From Pseudomonas haemolytica (GTDB lineage Bacteria > Pseudomonadota > Gammaproteobacteria > Pseudomonadales > Pseudomonadaceae), in assembly GCF_009659625.1 (NCBI RefSeq), contig NZ_VOIW01000003.1, positions 248,001 to 312,000 of the forward strand: a stretch of 64,000 nucleotides of DNA, written 5' to 3'. The position numbers were made by a program, and so were the translations under genes. Below the pieces are notes generated by a model that searched no databases, had not been told where the DNA came from, and worked only from the letters and a program-made list of their open reading frames with translations. Positions 1-8,032 of this stretch are shown here, in pieces; the stretch's first letter is position 1, and every line of letters begins with the position of its first letter.

Positions 1-103
1 GTGCCGTGACGCCAGCGGCCACCTGCTGGGCTACGCGCTGACCGGCAGCGCTGTCATGGAAAAACTGGCCTTGAACAAAGAACTTCCACCTTTGCTGGCG
101 TAA
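1..103 (+). CDS. FAD-dependent oxidoreductase (rubredoxin reductase-like), C-terminal end only
   Basis: Only the last 33 codons are inside the window, read in the frame that starts at base 2 and ends at the TAA at 101-103. The peptide ends [20 protein letters not shown] followed by PLLA, which resembles the C-terminus of Pseudomonas rubredoxin reductases (NADH-dependent flavoproteins that reduce rubredoxin). In P. aeruginosa the gene before the HU gene PA5348 is the rubredoxin reductase PA5349, and the same neighbour relation holds here. The call rests on a short peptide plus this synteny. Confidence 0.7.
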   Translation, partial: CRDASGHLLGYALTGSAVMEKLALNKELPPLLA

Positions 104-292
104 ATACCGGTCGTTCTGTCGGAATCAGCATGTTCTTACCTCGAGAAAGGTCGCCGCGAGACTGGCGCGGCGTCTGAGGGCGTGCCATCCTCACTCCCGT
201 CTGCCGCAGAGTAGAGCCTGCGGCGCCTTGGGCGCTGCTCCACCAGAGAGCAGCACGGACATAACAACAAAAAACCGTCAAAGAGGCTTTAT

Positions 293-568
293 ATGCGTAA
301 ACCAGATCTCGCAGCCGCCATCGCTGAAAAAGCAGACCTCACCAAAGAACAGGCTAACCGCGTCCTCAACGCCGTTCTCGAAGAAATCACCGGCGCCCTG
401 CATCGCAAGGACAGCGTCACCCTGGTGGGCTTCGGCACCTTCCTGCAACGCCACCGCGGCGCCCGTACCGGCAAGAACCCGCAAACCGGTGAGCCGGTGA
501 AAATCAAGGCCAGCAACACCGTAGCATTCAAGCCGGGCAAGTCGCTCAAAGACAGCGTAAACCCGTAA
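293..568 (+). CDS. hupA: HU family DNA-binding protein
   Basis: This 91-residue protein has the standard HU length and fold. An N-terminal helical dimerisation half is followed by the GFGTF turn at residues 46-50 and the DNA-contacting arm RTGKNPQTG at about 58-66. HU dimers bind and bend DNA without sequence specificity and help organise the nucleoid. The ATG at 293 is preceded by AGAGG at suitable spacing. It corresponds by context to P. aeruginosa PA5348, next to the rubredoxin genes. It is transcribed alone, with a hairpin terminator after it, and marks the left edge of the accessory region. The symbol hupA follows P. putida usage and is less certain than the family. Confidence 0.92.
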   Translation: MRKPDLAAAIAEKADLTKEQANRVLNAVLEEITGALHRKDSVTLVGFGTFLQRHRGARTGKNPQTGEPVKIKASNTVAFKPGKSLKDSVNP

Positions 569-609
569 TTAAGCGAGGCCGTCTCGAAGGGAGGCGGGCG
601 GTAAAAGAG

Positions 610-642
610 TGGGCATGCCGACTAGGTCGGGTGCCCATTTTT
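610..642 (+). terminator. Rho-independent terminator after the HU gene
   Basis: TGGGCA (610-615) pairs with TGCCCA (632-637), and the inner CCGA/TCGG can extend the stem. The stem is followed by TTTTTG. It lies about 40 bp after the HU stop codon. Confidence 0.75.
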
Positions 643-847
643 GTTGGGTGCGAAAAAGATTGCTCGCGGAATAAAAGTAGTTGCCTATTGCATTGTTGTG
701 AACAGTCACTGTAGGGGCTGTATCAAGTCGAAAGTAGGTTGGGTTATGTAAATTGTTCATTCGATTTGGAACCATATCTAAGCAATTGTCACCTATAGCG
801 CGAGACAGCAGGGAACGCTCTCTAAACTCATTTTTAGAGGTGTATAT

Positions 848-1945
848 ATGAAAGTTGATCAGCCTATTACTCCCTATTCCAACCCGTTACCCCAGGAAAA
901 AAAGACGCAAGCAGTTGCTTCATCGGCTCCAGGGGATGCTGGAGCAGCGGCAGACAGTTCGAGCGTTGCACCTGAAGCCAGTTTGGTTAACGAGAAGGTA
1001 TTCAAATACCCTGCAGCAACGCCTGAGGAGATCAATGCAAAAAACAAGCGAGCAGATGATGCTGTTGTTGATAGGCTGGGCCCGGGAGAGCCCGAGCAAC
1101 TAAAAGCCAGAGGGGGGAGTGGCGGCGGCAAATTTAACTTTTTTGGCTCATCTAGGACGTCGGGTGGGTCCAGGACGTCTGGCGGGTCCAGGACGTCTGG
1201 CGGGTCAAAGACATCTCGCGGGTCCACGACGTCTAGCACTTCTAAGGCGTCTAGCACGTCTAAGGCGTCTAGCAAGACTAAGTCGCCTAGCGCACCTGCA
1301 CCTAAGCCAACGGCTGCGCCGAACAGTCCGAGCAGTAGCGTGAATGCCGCGCAAAGTATTGTCAGCCAGCCACAGAGCTTACCAGCACCACCTCCATCAG
1401 TAGGCGCTACTATACGTAATGCTTTTATAAACGCCGGGGCAAACAACATGGTCGCCAGCCCCTTCACTGTGGGAAATCAATTCGCGTCCAGTTACTTCCA
1501 GAGCAAACTTACAGCACACTCTGAAATGCCTGGAGCGCCAGTAGTGAACGCAGATGGCACGATAGGAACCGTGGATCCTAACGCGACGGAAGCGCAAAAA
1601 ATGGATGCTCGGCTTAAAGGCGCTGAAATAAAAAATGAGGCAACGTCCAACCTGTTTATTTTTCTCGGTTTAGGGGCCGACGCGAAGGCGGTGAAGCCGA
1701 GCGATGATGCGCCTACCGATACAGAAGGGCGCTTGACCAATCTTGAGAAGACGCTGAATGAAATAGAAAAGCAAATGCCAGAACTCGCTGAGCGTTTCGG
1801 AATTGTCTACAAACCGTATGTTGCTCCTGAATCATCAGAAGCACCAACTGAGCAATCTCGGATGGATAATATTGAAAAGCGCCAGGCTTATATCGATAAA
1901 AAGGTAGAATTGCTGAAAATTATTCAGAATCAAAAGGCAGGATAA
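848..1945 (+). CDS. Ser/Thr-rich repeat protein of unknown function
   Basis: I do not recognise this 365-residue protein. It begins MKVDQPITPYSNPLPQEKKT and has no signal peptide or membrane segment. Residues about 102-149 are seven to eight hexapeptide repeats of the type S-x-T-S-x-G drifting to S-x-A-S-x-T. They are followed by a Pro/Ala/Ser-rich linker and a more ordered C-terminal third with two charged, probably helical, stretches (around TEGRLTNLEKTLNEIEKQMP and the last 30 residues). The start is supported by AGAGGTG seven bases upstream. Codon use is more AT-rich than in the flanking core genes, which suggests recent acquisition. It stands alone on the plus strand, between the HU gene and the leftward Rhs/immunity array. 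The disordered N-terminal half would suit a secreted or surface protein, but nothing proves this. Confidence 0.7.
   Translation: MKVDQPITPYSNPLPQEKKTQAVASSAPGDAGAAADSSSVAPEASLVNEKVFKYPAATPEEINAKNKRADDAVVDRLGPGEPEQLKARGGSGGGKFNFFGSSRTSGGSRTSGGSRTSGGSKTSRGSTTSSTSKASSTSKASSKTKSPSAPAPKPTAAPNSPSSSVNAAQSIVSQPQSLPAPPPSVGATIRNAFINAGANNMVASPFTVGNQFASSYFQSKLTAHSEMPGAPVVNADGTIGTVDPNATEAQKMDARLKGAEIKNEATSNLFIFLGLGADAKAVKPSDDAPTDTEGRLTNLEKTLNEIEKQMPELAERFGIVYKPYVAPESSEAPTEQSRMDNIEKRQAYIDKKVELLKIIQNQKAG
1151..1294 (+). repeat. 18-bp tandem repeat inside the Ser/Thr-rich gene
   Basis: Eight consecutive 18-bp units run from 1151 to 1294. Units 2 and 3 (1169-1186 and 1187-1204) are identical. Units 1 and 4 differ at a few bases, and units 5-8 drift further. 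Because 18 is a multiple of three, changes in copy number would keep the reading frame and lengthen or shorten a hexapeptide array. Confidence 0.9.
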
Positions 1946-2322
1946 AAGTAAGCCTTTAAGCAAGGGGTAGATCTATTTTAGTTAGATAAATCTGCCCCCC
2001 CCCCTTGCCCTTCCTTTTCGTTCTTGAAAAGCATCCAGTGAATTTGTTCCCATATGCGGCGTTGCTTCGTAACTTATCGGATTAAATAAATTCGTCCCCT
2101 TTTCCAAAAAATCTTATTTAGGGCGGAGGTGGGGTCTAGCGCTTCCTTCCTGAGTTCCGAGCGAAGGTAAAGGTGGCAGATTTATTTTATATTTCTGAGG
2201 ACCATAAATCTACATAACGTTGTTCCATTTTACTCTGCTGCGTACATATAAAGCGCGTCTTTTGTACAGTAAAAAACTTTGCTATTGGGATACGCTTTAA
2301 CGGGAGAGATTAATAGTTCTCT
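1946..2322. other. AT-rich gap with no gene; hairpin, poly-C tract and repeated motifs
   Basis: I see no convincing gene here. An imperfect hairpin follows the 848-1945 gene: GGGGTAGAT at 1964-1972 pairs with ATCTGCCCC at 1990-1998, one G-T pair. It runs into ten consecutive C residues (1995-2004). The motif ATAAATCTGCCCC/ATAAATTCGTCCCC occurs at 1986-1998 and 2086-2099, and a related inverted copy (GGTGGCAGATTTATTTTA) lies at 2172-2189. These look like debris of a small mobile or repeat element. Confidence 0.5.
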
Positions 2323-2983
2323 TCAGTCTTTATATTTTATAGATTCGCCAAGAAAGTCGAGAAGGTCATTTAGTGTTGCTTTATAGAGCTCCCCTTTAAA
2401 TATAATTTTTTCCTTTGCGTACAACGAGGTTGTGTGCAATGTAGTAGAGATCTGAGCTCAGATGAGCTCTCAGATCTGCAAGTGAATCGAAGGTTTCGAT
2501 TATCTCTCCCGATAATGTAGCTTTTAGCATAAGTGAGTGTATGTGTTCCTTGTTTTTATCCGGGCTCAATTCAATTTTATTGAGTTTATTAAAGGTGTAA
2601 CTATTTTTCATGTTGGTTTGGGGCGTCATAAAAATATGACCGTCCCCTCCATTGTTGTACCACTTGATATGAGGCGTGTCCCCAAAGCCGCCCTCTGGGG
2701 CCATATGTTGTTCGTAGCCTTTCGGGTATTTTGCAACGCCGTCGGCACGAGCACTTTGAGTATGAGCTATATAACGGCTCATGTTGCCTTGTGACTCTTT
2801 CAAAAAACCTTCGCGTCTGAGCTTGATTTAACTTTTACCTGAAATTTTTCTCCATTTGCCATCGCCATTCTGTTATCCGCGACAGCTTGTTTTCACTCTT
2901 TTGAACCTTTAGCTAATGCGTGCATCTTTGATGCTTTTTAATAGGTGCGCTGATTCGGTGTATGCCCATTTTTGAATGAGGCT
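2323..2983 (-). pseudogene. Decayed toxin-like coding region, multiply frameshifted
   Basis: The open frame at 2396-2803 seems to be the middle of a longer broken gene. At its 3' end, dropping one base from the six-T run at 2406-2411 (plus strand) replaces the ending KNYI with a coding-like tail IIFKGELYKATLNDLLDFLG and onward to a stop at 2323-2325. At its 5' end, adding one base to the six-A run at 2802-2807 joins it to an upstream frame containing ADNRMAMANGEKFQVKVKSS. That frame continues back to the barstar stop but is interrupted by two in-frame stops (one TGA, one TAA). This pattern fits a degraded tip or effector left behind when the Rhs array was rearranged. The reconstruction is by eye, and its identity is unknown. 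Confidence 0.5.
2396..2782 (-). CDS. Hypothetical protein, probable fragment of a decayed toxin-like gene
   Basis: The open frame gives 128 residues from the ATG at 2782 (a TTG at 2803 would add seven). I do not recognise the family. The sequence begins MSRYIAHTQSARADGVAKYP and contains GGFGDTPHIKWYNNGGDGHI, a polar, glycine-rich stretch of the kind seen in polymorphic toxin tips. The frame appears truncated at both ends by homopolymer frameshifts (see the pseudogene at 2323-2983). It lies downstream of, and on the same strand as, the Rhs-barstar pair. Base composition is much more AT-rich than in the T6SS genes. Confidence 0.5.
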   Translation of the reverse strand: MSRYIAHTQSARADGVAKYPKGYEQHMAPEGGFGDTPHIKWYNNGGDGHIFMTPQTNMKNSYTFNKLNKIELSPDKNKEHIHSLMLKATLSGEIIETFDSLADLRAHLSSDLYYIAHNLVVRKGKNYI

Positions 2984-3316
2984 TTAGCGCCCAAGCAGTA
3001 ACAGGATAGACGCGGGCGTTTCTTTGAATGCGCATTTGTAGTTTACGAATTCAACAATAAATATCAGCGTATCTCTCAGGTTCTGCTGGGCGCCGCTAAT
3101 GTTTTTTGTCTGGATTATTATTTTTTCATTCGTATCAATGCTTAACTTTGTCATGCCTTCTTCGGGGTAGCGTAAACCAAAAAGACAATCAATGATTGCA
3201 TCGACGTTTTTGCCGTAGCCGGTAGGGAATCCGAACTTTTCTGCAAGCGTCTGATAAAGCTCATCGACTTCTTTTATTGTGGAAAAATCCAGCTCAACGG
3301 TTGTTTTAATGTTCAT
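2984..3316 (-). CDS. Barstar-family immunity protein for the Rhs RNase
   Basis: This 110-residue protein has the barstar hallmark FGFPTGYGKNVDAIIDCLFG at about residues 28-47. D39 and D43 sit where barstar uses D35 and D39 to plug the barnase active site. Barstars bind microbial ribonucleases one-to-one and block them. The ATG overlaps the stop of the upstream rhs gene by one base (TAATG), so the two are translationally coupled. This is the expected layout for an effector and its immunity gene. The partner's tip is itself barnase/RNase Sa-like, which strongly supports the pairing. It acts in the cytosol to protect the producer and its kin. Confidence 0.88.
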   Translation of the reverse strand: MNIKTTVELDFSTIKEVDELYQTLAEKFGFPTGYGKNVDAIIDCLFGLRYPEEGMTKLSIDTNEKIIIQTKNISGAQQNLRDTLIFIVEFVNYKCAFKETPASILLLLGR

Positions 3317-6300
3317 TACTTCCAGCCTCCAAGATCGATTTCCATGAATGAGTCGTAGTGATCGTGGGAGTAATAGGCTTGTCCGGTTTTCTTATCCACT
3401 ACAATGCGCCTAGCACCATTGTTTCCAACGGTCGGTGTTTTTACCGTCCACTCTTGGTAGGGCCCACTTCCTGTATTTAATCGTTGGCTGTTGGGATTAC
3501 CAATGGTATGTGAGTTACTGAAAGGTGTGCCGTCGTTAGAATAACGAGGCTGCCTTAGCTTGATCCTATTGATAGTATTCTGCAGCTCTTTCATCTCCTG
3601 TTTTGACATCGTATGTCCCCATTTGCTTTTAATCTGGGCGTGGGCTTGCTTAGGATTCTTAGCAAAACTGGAGCATTTTAAACCCAGCGGGTCTATATAG
3701 CCTTGTGGGTTGGACGCATAAGCGTAAGCGTTGAGGCCCCCCGCCAAGCTGATCGGATCCGGCGTCGTGAACCGCCCTACATCTGGATCATAGAACCTCA
3801 ACGTATTGAAATGCAGCCCCGTCTCCCGGTCCAGATACTGCCCCTGAAAACGCAGGTTCTGCTCTTCAAGAAAATACGCTTCGCGCACTTCCTCTTGCGT
3901 ATTACCCCACACCTGATAAGTCGCATGCCAAACATCATGACCATCAGCCTCGGTGAGCTGCTCCGGCAAGCCGTTGAGGTCGTTATGGTAGTAGCGGATT
4001 TTCTGCAATGGCCCAGTCCCGTCAACGCGGGCAAGGGGTTCGTAGCCATAGTCTTGGTAAATGTAGAGGCTAGTCTGGCTATGTTTATGTTCCTGCAACA
4101 GGCGTAAGCCATCCCAGGTGAATCGCGTCACGCCGAGTGGGTGACCATCGGCGGCATGCTCGGTTTTTGCGATGCGTCGCCCCAGTGGGTCATAGGTCAT
4201 CCTGACCACGCTGCCGTTTTCATTGCGCACTTCCACAAGCCGACTTTCGGCGTCGTAAACAAAACGCTGCAAACCACGAACGGCACTGCGCTTTTCAATC
4301 ATTCGCCCAAGGGCGTCGTACTTGTAACGTTTGTCCTGATACGTGAGCAGCCGGTTATGCCGCACCAAGCCCCCTTGGACTGGGTTGTCGAGCAAATTGG
4401 CTGCAGCATCATAAGCGTAGGATTCGCTGTGCCCCACCTGATGGCTCGCAAGAATACGGCCCGTACTGTCGTAGCCCAGGTGCTCTTGACGGTCAGTTCG
4501 ACGACGGCCGATCAGATTGTCGCTGGGGTCGTAGCTGTAATCGGTCTCGACCAAGGGCGGCAACTGCCACGGCTGGTCGATGCTGCGGCGCTGACGCGCG
4601 CGGACCCTCCCACTTCGATCATAGGCAGTACTCGTCTTGAGTTGGCCCTGAGTACGTTGTACTTCACGATGCAAGCGGTCGCGTTCGAAGTCGCTGATGA
4701 CCTTTCCATCGAGATTCAACTGATGCAGATGGCCGCTGCCGTAGTACAGGCGGTTCAGCCATCGACCGTCGGGCAAACCGGTTTGAATCAGGTTCCCCAG
4801 TTCGTCGTACCGATGCTGCACAGTTCCTGCCGAGCTTTGTTCCTCAAGGAGTTGGCCGAGGGCGTCATAGCTGAAACCGAGTGATTGCTCACTACCATCA
4901 CGCGCCGTGAGCGTGACACCGACCAGCTGGTCGTTCATATCGTGCTCGTAGACGGTGGTGCCGTCCTCGGTGACTTTGCTGACCAGGCGTCCAACTGGGT
5001 CTCGCTGGAACTGGTGTGACAACGGGGCTACCGGTTCGCCTTCCGTTCCCGGCAGATGGTCCACGGCTACCACATCATCCAGCGGATCATAGGTGTAACA
5101 GCGCCGGCTTTGATCCAGATCCTGCTGCTGCACCATGCGGTCGGCTGCGTCCCATTCGAAGCGATAGCTTTCACCGTTCTCGTTGGTCAACTTGCGCAGT
5201 CGCCCGTAGGCATCGTGATCGAACAAGACCGTGCGGTTATGTGCATCCCAGCGTTGTTTGACCAGGCCGCGTACGTCATAGGCATAGCGCGTGGTGCTAC
5301 CAGCAGGGTCGATATAGGCCGTCAGATAACCGCTGGTGCTACGTTGAAACTGTTCCACGCGACCATCTGGTAGCTGGCACTCCAAGAGCAGCCCCTGAGG
5401 GCCGTACCGGTAGCGCACCGATTCGCCTTCGGCATTGGTCTGCACCACCAGATTGCCAAACGCGTCGTACTGATAACGTGTCGGATAACCTGAGCAATCC
5501 ACTTCTTCGACCAGCTGGCTCCATTCGTTCCAATGCAGCGTTCTGGTTTTTTCTGTGGCATCGATGATTTGCACCGGCTGACCGAAACCGTCATAGACGT
5601 AACGGGTACGGTTGCCCAGTGGGTCGACTTCCTCGATGCAGTTGCCACGCTGGTCGTAGCGATAGTGCCAACTGTTGCCCGCAGGATCGGTTTCCACCTG
5701 AGGCAATGCCCAGTGCTCCAGCCACTGCGTGCCGCGAGCCCTGCCCAGTGGGTCGATCACGGCACTCAGGTTTCCTGGCTCGTCATAGTTGAAGTGCCAC
5801 TGGCCGTTTTTCGGGTCGATTGCGCCCACCAATTGACGGTTTTCGTTCCAATCGAATTGCCATGCATGGCCCAGGTTATCGACGTAGCGAGTGATCTGGA
5901 ACTGCGGGTTCCAATGCCGCGTGCTGACCCGCATCAAGCCATCGGTCACCCGGGTAATGCCGGCGTCCAGATCGTAATCGAAGCTGTATTCATCGCCCGC
6001 GTCGGTCCAGTGCCGACTGACGCGCCATTCCGGGCCGTCTGGCCCAGGTACTTCAGCCCATTGGTAAAAGCAGCGCAAACCACTCGGCAATTGGTGCTCG
6101 GCCATGCGCCTGCCGCTGTCGTAGGCAAAGCGTCGAAGGATTGTGCCTTGTGCGTCCAAGACCTCGGCAAGATCGCCATTGCTGTCATAGCGATAACTGA
6201 CGAGCACGTCGCTACGCGCATCGAAATGGTCCTGGCGCAGGTAACGCCGTTCGATGTGGCTCACGCGCCTTGGGTGTTCAGCCGAGTAGTTCAGTTCAAC

Positions 6301-7662
6301 ATGCATCAAGTCATGGGTGTCGCGCAGGCGATACAGTCGCCCCTGACTGTCATAGTCAAGGAAAATCCGCCCTTCGTTACGATCACCCAACAGTTGCAAA
6401 CGCATCCGCGAGCTGTTCAGCGGGTCGGTTTCGAAGAGCCGATACAGGCCGTCGATACTCTCGATCAATACCGCGCCGTCGCCACTGCGCCTGACCGCAA
6501 GGCCTTCGCCCGGATCGAATGCTCCGCCGGACAAGGGGATGTAACCTATCTCCAGACGGCGCCCTTGCTCATCGATATAAGTCAGGTTTTCATCGGCATC
6601 AGTCTCTACCGCCACTTCATAGCCGACACTCCATCCCGCACCAAAAAGCCCATGCTGGCGAGCATCGAGGCTGCTGTAAAAGCGCTGCCATACGATGTTG
6701 AGCAGCCCGGGCAGGATGAAGTCCAGCTCCTCCTCTTCGCCCAGGACCTTGGCCCCCGTCGCGCTGTGCACCGGATTGGGCGAACCATTCATGGCGCTCT
6801 TGAGTGCCGAGGTAACCTTGGCAGTCCCATAAGAGATCGCCCCTCCCACCAACGCACTGCCGATCATGCACGGCAGCTTGGTCCAGAAACATTTCAGGTT
6901 GCCCCGCAACGCCATCACCACGGCAATCGCCAGACCCACCCCGGGCGTCTTCCCGCTGCGAATCTCCTGCACCACGATGGTCCCGCCGCCGATGCGAACA
7001 TCCGGCGAAATCAGCCCTTCGGCCGTACCAATCTTCGCATCACAGGTACTGCGATCACCGCTGCGCGCCGCAGGCTGCCCATTGATAAACACCGAGCTGG
7101 AACCCTCGGCAATGAATTGCAGCGGCATCGGTGGGTGCTTGGTGCATGCCACGGTATCCAGCGGGCAAGGCTCGGTGCCGGGGGCCGGCGAGGCGACGGT
7201 CGGGCGCCACATCTGCGAGAAGAACTCGCCTGCCATGTCCAGGAAGCTGGGAGCCGGCGGCTCGCTGGGCGCGACGGGTACAGCCGTCATCTTGCCAGCG
7301 GCGCGGGCCGCCTTTTTGCCATTGATGAAGACGTTGTCCGAACCGCTGGTGATGAAGGCATCGATCACCGGCGGGAACACCCAGTTGGCGGCGGACTCGC
7401 ACCAACTGGATATCTTCAGATCAGCCCCTGTGAGCCCTGCGGTGATCCCGACGACCGCCCCCACGACCAACACCAGCGCAACGCCGCCTGTGGCGATGGT
7501 TGCACCGGTCGCAAGGAAAACCGCCCCGGCAACGGCCAGGCAGCCCACGGTAGTGAGCGCCGCATAGGCGGCCACTTCCAGTACACCGCCGAGAATATCG
7601 GCCATCACCGAGGTGTGTAGCAGCGCGTCGCCTTCGCGGGCCGCCCAGAGGTCTTCACTCAT
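3316..7662 (-). CDS. PAAR-Rhs T6SS effector with a barnase/RNase Sa-like ribonuclease tip
   Basis: This 1448-residue protein is intact. Residues about 20-85 hold two hydrophobic helices (the pre-PAAR membrane region that Eag chaperones bind). A PAAR-type region follows, with the repeated motif SDNVFINGKKAAR / SSSVFINGQPAAR. The Rhs/YD repeat shell spans about residues 300-1300 and closes with the core motif DPDVGRFTTPDPISLAGG...DPLGL. The last 120 residues are the toxin: YQEWTV (E1404), RRIV (R1418, R1419) and SHDHYDSF (H1435). The Glu-to-Arg-Arg-to-His spacing matches RNase Sa E54, R68/R69 and H85 without gaps. The protein probably caps the VgrG spike and, after delivery, the released tip cleaves RNA in the target cell. 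The barstar gene follows at once. The N-terminal 644 bp is duplicated at 9369-10012. Confidence 0.92.
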   Translation of the reverse strand: MSEDLWAAREGDALLHTSVMADILGGVLEVAAYAALTTVGCLAVAGAVFLATGATIATGGVALVLVVGAVVGITAGLTGADLKISSWCESAANWVFPPVIDAFITSGSDNVFINGKKAARAAGKMTAVPVAPSEPPAPSFLDMAGEFFSQMWRPTVASPAPGTEPCPLDTVACTKHPPMPLQFIAEGSSSVFINGQPAARSGDRSTCDAKIGTAEGLISPDVRIGGGTIVVQEIRSGKTPGVGLAIAVVMALRGNLKCFWTKLPCMIGSALVGGAISYGTAKVTSALKSAMNGSPNPVHSATGAKVLGEEEELDFILPGLLNIVWQRFYSSLDARQHGLFGAGWSVGYEVAVETDADENLTYIDEQGRRLEIGYIPLSGGAFDPGEGLAVRRSGDGAVLIESIDGLYRLFETDPLNSSRMRLQLLGDRNEGRIFLDYDSQGRLYRLRDTHDLMHVELNYSAEHPRRVSHIERRYLRQDHFDARSDVLVSYRYDSNGDLAEVLDAQGTILRRFAYDSGRRMAEHQLPSGLRCFYQWAEVPGPDGPEWRVSRHWTDAGDEYSFDYDLDAGITRVTDGLMRVSTRHWNPQFQITRYVDNLGHAWQFDWNENRQLVGAIDPKNGQWHFNYDEPGNLSAVIDPLGRARGTQWLEHWALPQVETDPAGNSWHYRYDQRGNCIEEVDPLGNRTRYVYDGFGQPVQIIDATEKTRTLHWNEWSQLVEEVDCSGYPTRYQYDAFGNLVVQTNAEGESVRYRYGPQGLLLECQLPDGRVEQFQRSTSGYLTAYIDPAGSTTRYAYDVRGLVKQRWDAHNRTVLFDHDAYGRLRKLTNENGESYRFEWDAADRMVQQQDLDQSRRCYTYDPLDDVVAVDHLPGTEGEPVAPLSHQFQRDPVGRLVSKVTEDGTTVYEHDMNDQLVGVTLTARDGSEQSLGFSYDALGQLLEEQSSAGTVQHRYDELGNLIQTGLPDGRWLNRLYYGSGHLHQLNLDGKVISDFERDRLHREVQRTQGQLKTSTAYDRSGRVRARQRRSIDQPWQLPPLVETDYSYDPSDNLIGRRRTDRQEHLGYDSTGRILASHQVGHSESYAYDAAANLLDNPVQGGLVRHNRLLTYQDKRYKYDALGRMIEKRSAVRGLQRFVYDAESRLVEVRNENGSVVRMTYDPLGRRIAKTEHAADGHPLGVTRFTWDGLRLLQEHKHSQTSLYIYQDYGYEPLARVDGTGPLQKIRYYHNDLNGLPEQLTEADGHDVWHATYQVWGNTQEEVREAYFLEEQNLRFQGQYLDRETGLHFNTLRFYDPDVGRFTTPDPISLAGGLNAYAYASNPQGYIDPLGLKCSSFAKNPKQAHAQIKSKWGHTMSKQEMKELQNTINRIKLRQPRYSNDGTPFSNSHTIGNPNSQRLNTGSGPYQEWTVKTPTVGNNGARRIVVDKKTGQAYYSHDHYDSFMEIDLGGWK

Positions 7663-7676
7663 TGTTCAGGCTCGAC
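7033..7676 (-). repeat. Duplicated rhs 5' segment, copy 1
   Basis: This segment covers the start of the intact rhs gene plus 14 bp upstream. It matches 9369-10012 with 8 mismatches that I counted over 644 bp (98.8% identity). The match ends abruptly at the bases CTCGACTC upstream of the start codon, so the duplication boundary lies there. Confidence 0.9.
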
Positions 7677-7696
7677 TCGTAGTTCTGGCCGAGGGC

Positions 7697-8026
7697 CTAC
7701 CAGTTTGATGGCTCACCGTCTTCATCGTTTATAGAAATACGAGTACAGGACCTGATCCATTCAAAAAGTACAGAAAGATCATGCTCGATGCTTTTCGGAT
7801 GGGCGCTGATTTCTAGGAAGATACGTTCTTGTTCTAAAAACAGACGCACGTCGTAGCTCCAATCACTTGGGCTTCTGGGCTCAATGCCTGCCAACCGAAA
7901 CTCTCGGTCTTCAACAAACTCAGAAAAAGTCTCAAGGCGGGTGATGTGCTGCGTTATCTCGCCGAGGTGGGTCGTGTACCAATTATTGTCCTCAAAGGAC
8001 AGTATGAATTCTGCTGACATCATCAT
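7697..8026 (-). CDS. Putative immunity protein for the second Rhs tip
   Basis: This 109-residue acidic protein matches no family that I recognise. It starts at one of three successive ATG codons at 8026-8018, six bases after the stop of the Rhs tail at 8033. It ends 34 bp before the intact rhs start. Small, acidic, cytosolic and directly downstream of a toxin tip, it has the properties and position of a cognate immunity protein. It contains several Trp residues and an alternating beta/helix pattern. Retention of an open frame although the effector upstream is broken fits selection to keep immunity, but this is inference. Confidence 0.65.
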   Translation of the reverse strand: MMMSAEFILSFEDNNWYTTHLGEITQHITRLETFSEFVEDREFRLAGIEPRSPSDWSYDVRLFLEQERIFLEISAHPKSIEHDLSVLFEWIRSCTRISINDEDGEPSNW

Positions 8027-8032
8027 TGCCTT

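Noticed and set aside
1151..1294. CRISPR-like array
   Set aside because: The 18-bp units abut with no spacers, keep a reading frame and lie in a coding sequence. No cas gene is present.
2984..3316. The barstar-like gene as an unrelated small hypothetical protein
   Set aside because: The YGKNVDAIIDCL motif, size and one-base overlap with an RNase-tipped rhs gene fit barstar too well.
5533..7620. A 695-residue open frame on the plus strand opposite rhs
   Set aside because: It is antisense to the intact Rhs coding sequence, has no family resemblance, and arises from the GC-rich third positions of the real gene.
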